From contig DFYJ01000025.1 in assembly GCA_002383325.1 (NCBI GenBank), positions 1 to 22,347 of the forward strand: a stretch of 22,347 nt of DNA, read 5' to 3'. The notes beneath the pieces were generated by a model, which saw only the letters and a list, made by a program, of their open reading frames with translations, was not told the origin of the DNA and did no database searches. The position numbers were made by a program, and so were the translations under genes. Numbering within the stretch: the stretch's first letter is position 1; the number at the start of each line of letters is the position of its first letter. The stretch comes from Candidatus Aminicenantes bacterium UBA4085. Its GTDB lineage: Bacteria > Acidobacteriota > Aminicenantia > Aminicenantales > UBA4085. This document shows positions 19,641-22,347 of this stretch, piece after piece.

Positions 19641-20966
19641 TCAGGAGCCTTTGAAGAAGAGACGGATCGGGCTGCCCTGGAAGCCGAAGGCCTCCCGCAG
19701 ACGGCTCTCAAAGTGGCGGGCCGAAGCCGGGGCAAAGACGGCCTGCCTCCCGGCGTACAGCCGGAAGGTCGGCGGCAGAATCCCGGCCTGGGTCATGTAC
19801 TTGATCCGGAAGCGCCGCCCGGACGGGTTCATGGGCGAGTTGGAGCGGTGGACGCCGTCCAGGAATCGGTTCAGCTCGGCCGTCCCGACCGTGCGGGAGC
19901 CGGCCTTCCAGACCTCTTCGGCCGCGTCCAGGACCTTGATGACCCGCTTGCCGGTCAGGGCCGAGACCGTCAGGACCGGGGCGTAGCGGATGAACTCCAG
20001 CCGGGCGAAGACCATCCGCTCCACCTCCTCCTCCCCCAGCGCGCCCTCGCGGACCAGGTCCCACTTGTTGACGGCCACGACCAGGGGTTTGCCCGAGTCC
20101 TTGGCCAGCTGGGCCACCGCGGCGTCCTGCCGGGTGGGGAACTCCGAGGCGTCGAGAAGGAGACAGAGCACGTCGGCCCGCTCGATGTTCTTGCGCGACT
20201 TGATGACCCCGGCCGACTCGCGCTCGTCGCCGGTCTTGGACAGCTTGCGGATGCCGGCCGTGTCGACCAGGACGTAGGCCCGCTCGCCGCGCCGGATCAA
20301 GACGTCGATGCTGTCACGGGTCGTGCCCGGCAGCTCGGAGACGATCAGGCGGGCCTGGCCGCACAACCGGTTGGCCAGCGAGGACTTGCCGACGTTGGTC
20401 CGGCCGATGATGGCCAGGCGCAGCGGCCGCTCGGCCGTGGCCGGATCCTCCGCCGCGGACGGCGGGAGCCGCCCGATCAGATCCCGCTCCAGGTCGTCCA
20501 GGTTGACCTTGTGCTCGGCCGAGATGAAGTGAAGGGTCTTCTCGCCCAGGCGGTAGAATTCGGCCGTCTCGGGGCCGGGCCGGTCGGTGTCGATCTTGTT
20601 GACGGCCACCACCAGCGGCTTGTCCAGACGCTTGAGCTCCTGGTACAGGCCCTTCTCCGCCGGCATCAGCCCGCGGCGCCCGTCCACCAGCATCAGCAGG
20701 ACGTCCGCTTCCCGGGCCGCCTGCCAGGCCATCTCGTGGACCCGAACGGCCAGGGGCTCGGCCCCGTCCTTCTCGTCGATGAAGCCGCCCGTGTCGACCA
20801 GCTCGACCTCGCGGTCCTGCATCCGGACGGCGGCCCCAACCCGGTCGCGGGTCATGCCGGGCAGGGAGTGGACGAGCGAGATGCGCCGGCGGGCCAGCTT
20901 GTTGAAGAGGGTCGACTTGCCCACATTGGGAAAGCCGACGATGGCGATACGGGGCCGCTCGGCCAT
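19641..20966 (-). CDS. der: Ribosome biogenesis GTPase Der (EngA)
   Basis: This is a 441-residue double GTPase needed for maturation of the 50S subunit. The first G domain has GFPNVGKS (11-18), DTGG (58-61) and NKID (123-126). The second has GRTNVGKS (188-195), DTAG (235-238) and NKWD (300-303). The C-terminal KH-like domain follows, with MNPSGRRFRIKYMTQAGILP. Two tandem GTPase domains plus KH are unique to Der, so the call is firm, and the length is normal. The ATG at 20966 overlaps the stop of the GerMN gene by one base (TGATG), indicating coupled translation. It is the last gene of the amidase-GerMN-der group; the next gene has its own promoter 2 bp after the stop. No intrinsic terminator follows. 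Confidence 0.98.
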   Translation of the reverse strand: MAERPRIAIVGFPNVGKSTLFNKLARRRISLVHSLPGMTRDRVGAAVRMQDREVELVDTGGFIDEKDGAEPLAVRVHEMAWQAAREADVLLMLVDGRRGLMPAEKGLYQELKRLDKPLVVAVNKIDTDRPGPETAEFYRLGEKTLHFISAEHKVNLDDLERDLIGRLPPSAAEDPATAERPLRLAIIGRTNVGKSSLANRLCGQARLIVSELPGTTRDSIDVLIRRGERAYVLVDTAGIRKLSKTGDERESAGVIKSRKNIERADVLCLLLDASEFPTRQDAAVAQLAKDSGKPLVVAVNKWDLVREGALGEEEVERMVFARLEFIRYAPVLTVSALTGKRVIKVLDAAEEVWKAGSRTVGTAELNRFLDGVHRSNSPMNPSGRRFRIKYMTQAGILPPTFRLYAGRQAVFAPASARHFESRLREAFGFQGSPIRLFFKGS

Positions 20967-21544
20967 CAGTCTTTGGCGACCAGGGAATAGTCGGGCAGGA
21001 AGGCCCGGTTCAAGGTGATGTGGCCGTCGAGAGTCTCTCTCTCCTCGCCGTCGACCAGGATGAAGACCTTCTTGACGGACTTGAAGTTCCGGGCCAGCGT
21101 ATTGACGATGGCGAAGACGGTGGCCTGCTCGGCTTCCGATCCGGAGGGATGGGCGTCGATCAAATCCTTGGAGAAGTCGGCGTAGGCGGTCCCATCCTTG
21201 GTGACGAAGACCTGGCCGACCTTGGCTTCGGGCGGCAGGGCCGAGGCCAGGCCGTTGGCCGAGCCCTTGATCAGCTCGTTCAGGACGGCTTCGGCCTCCT
21301 GGGCGATGGTCCCCGAGGCGGCGATCGTCCGGGTCTCGGGGACAAACATTCCGTCCTCCTCGCGCAGGAAGAAGAGGGTCACGGACTTGGTCTCGGCGTC
21401 CAGGGCCACCGCGTCGGCCGGGGTGTCGGGCGTCCCGGCCGGGCGGGCGATCCGCTCGGGCGAGATGCCCAGAATGAAGAGGATGACCAGGGCGACTAAA
21501 AGGCCAGTCAGGATCAGGATGTGGAGGGAACGGGGCTTGACCAT
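20966..21544 (-). CDS. GerMN-domain protein, membrane-anchored
   Basis: This is a 192-residue protein with one N-terminal membrane helix (about 8-26) and a GerMN domain (about 55-185) facing the periplasm. The GerMN marks are VTLFFLREEDGMFVPETR at the start, EAEAVLNELIKG, a central strand GTAYADFSKDL, and the closing EQATVFAIVNTLA followed by VFILVDGEERETLDGH. The domain is named after the spore germination protein GerM but is widespread in non-sporing bacteria. It often lies next to an N-acetylmuramoyl-L-alanine amidase, as here (7-bp gap), which suggests a peptidoglycan-related role. It does not imply sporulation; no sporulation gene is seen. The stop overlaps the der start by one base. Confidence 0.88.
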   Translation of the reverse strand: MVKPRSLHILILTGLLVALVILFILGISPERIARPAGTPDTPADAVALDAETKSVTLFFLREEDGMFVPETRTIAASGTIAQEAEAVLNELIKGSANGLASALPPEAKVGQVFVTKDGTAYADFSKDLIDAHPSGSEAEQATVFAIVNTLARNFKSVKKVFILVDGEERETLDGHITLNRAFLPDYSLVAKD

Positions 21545-21551
21545 GGCACGC

Positions 21552-22340
21552 TCAATCCCGCCCCAGCAGCCGCAGGTACGCGTAGAGGCCTCGGTAGACG
21601 GCCTCGGCCACCCGGCTCTGGAAGGCGTCGTCGGCCAGCTTCTGCTCCTCCTCCGGGTTGGAGATGAAGGCGGCCTCGACCAGGACGGCCGGGCAGGCCA
21701 CTCCGCGCAGGACGACGAAGTCGGCTTGCTTGATGCCGCGGTTCTCGGTCTGGAGAAGGACGTTCAGCTCGGCCTGGATGAGCTCGGCCAGCCGGGAGCT
21801 CTGCCGGACATAGGCCGACTGGGCCATGTCCCAGAGGATCATCTGGACCAGATCCTTGTCGTCCTCGACGATGCGCTGGCCGGCCTCGGTCCCCGTGTTT
21901 TCCCGGTAGGCCGTCTTGCGCGACTCCTCGTCCGTGGAGTTGAGGCTGAGGAAGAAGGTCTCGGAGCCGCGGGCCGCCTTGCGGAAGGAGCCGTTGGCGT
22001 GAAGGCTGACGAAGACGGCCGCGTCGTTGTTGTTGGCCAGGGCGGCCCGGTTCTCCAGCGAGACGTCGATGTCCTTGTCCCGGGTCAGGACCACCCGGTA
22101 GGACAGGTTGCCCTCGATCAGGGCCTTGAGCTTGAGGCTGATGGCCAGGGTCACGTCTTTTTCGACGGCCCCGAACTTGCCTTTGGCCCCGACGTCCAGG
22201 CCGCCGTGGCCGGGGTCGAGGACGATGGTCCGCTGCTGGGCGGCCGCCGCCGGGCAGAGCAGGAGGGCGAATCCGAGGGCAACCGCGGCGACGGCCGCGG
22301 CGGCCCGGCCCTGGGGCTTCCGTCTATCGAAGGCGCGCAT
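21552..22340 (-). CDS. N-acetylmuramoyl-L-alanine amidase (Amidase_3)
   Basis: This is a 262-residue exported zinc amidase that cuts the bond between MurNAc and L-Ala in peptidoglycan, usually for daughter-cell separation or wall turnover. A signal peptide (about 1-35, ending AAAAQQ) precedes a single Amidase_3 domain. The zinc ligands are H45 (DPGHGG), E60 (VEKD) and H114 (SLHAN), with catalytic E222 in LVEAAFISN. There is no AMIN or SPOR domain. The insert between H114 and E222 (about 118-205), which in AmiC-type enzymes carries a regulatory helix, is present. The ATG at 22338-22340 gives a good signal peptide. Only 7 bp of upstream sequence remain, so a longer reading cannot be excluded. 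It is transcribed with the GerMN gene 7 bp downstream. Confidence 0.95.
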   Translation of the reverse strand: MRAFDRRKPQGRAAAAVAAVALGFALLLCPAAAAQQRTIVLDPGHGGLDVGAKGKFGAVEKDVTLAISLKLKALIEGNLSYRVVLTRDKDIDVSLENRAALANNNDAAVFVSLHANGSFRKAARGSETFFLSLNSTDEESRKTAYRENTGTEAGQRIVEDDKDLVQMILWDMAQSAYVRQSSRLAELIQAELNVLLQTENRGIKQADFVVLRGVACPAVLVEAAFISNPEEEQKLADDAFQSRVAEAVYRGLYAYLRLLGRD

Positions 22341-22347
22341 GGCAGAG

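Noticed and set aside
19458..20990. A 510-codon plus-strand frame over der
   Set aside because: It is antisense to the certain GTPase gene and has no motif.

Overview
The window is GC-rich bacterial DNA, almost fully packed with genes, with canonical Shine-Dalgarno sites and sigma70-type promoters that stand out as AT-rich islands. A LolA-type lipoprotein carrier, several lipoproteins and secreted peptidases point to a diderm (Gram-negative-type) bacterium. Secreted S8 and M28 peptidases, an ECF sigma/anti-sigma pair and a GerMN protein beside an amidase and Der would fit an Acidobacteriota/Aminicenantes-like lineage. That is an impression from gene content, not a measured assignment. I see no rRNA, tRNA, CRISPR array or prophage.

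Layout. 1-913: the 5' part of a ClC chloride transporter (minus strand), preceded by two broken TrkA-C (RCK_C) domain fragments that meet head to head. 927-1907: a coiled-coil lipoprotein (minus). 2103-4603 (plus): a small JAB/MPN-like protein, a secreted subtilase and an exported DUF2147 protein. 4608-6835 (minus): a DUF374 acyltransferase and a sodium:solute symporter. The symporter is divergent from a plus-strand envelope module at 6871-9647: LolA, ECF sigma factor, zinc-finger anti-sigma factor and a bactofilin-like membrane protein. 9648-10143 has no gene and holds a repeat element with inverted ends and two structured hairpins. 10144-13922 (minus): a large M28 peptidase with a degenerate M19-like tail and an unrecognised exported protein.

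14082-17644 (minus) is one contiguous translation operon in transcription order rplM, rpsI, rpsB, tsf, pyrH, frr, behind a good sigma70 promoter. 17798-22340 (minus) holds, in transcription order, an amidase, a GerMN-domain protein and the GTPase Der (tightly packed), then a TPR lipoprotein with its own promoter and a strong terminator, then a rhomboid protease.

The least ordinary parts are in the gaps. A repeat of about 40-46 bp occurs four times, only between genes. Two copies face each other and bracket the 9653-10090 element, whose two internal hairpins show a compensatory base-pair change. Several genes have a -10 box so close to the ATG that their mRNAs would be nearly leaderless. All gene calls rest on reading the translations and motifs; no database search was run.
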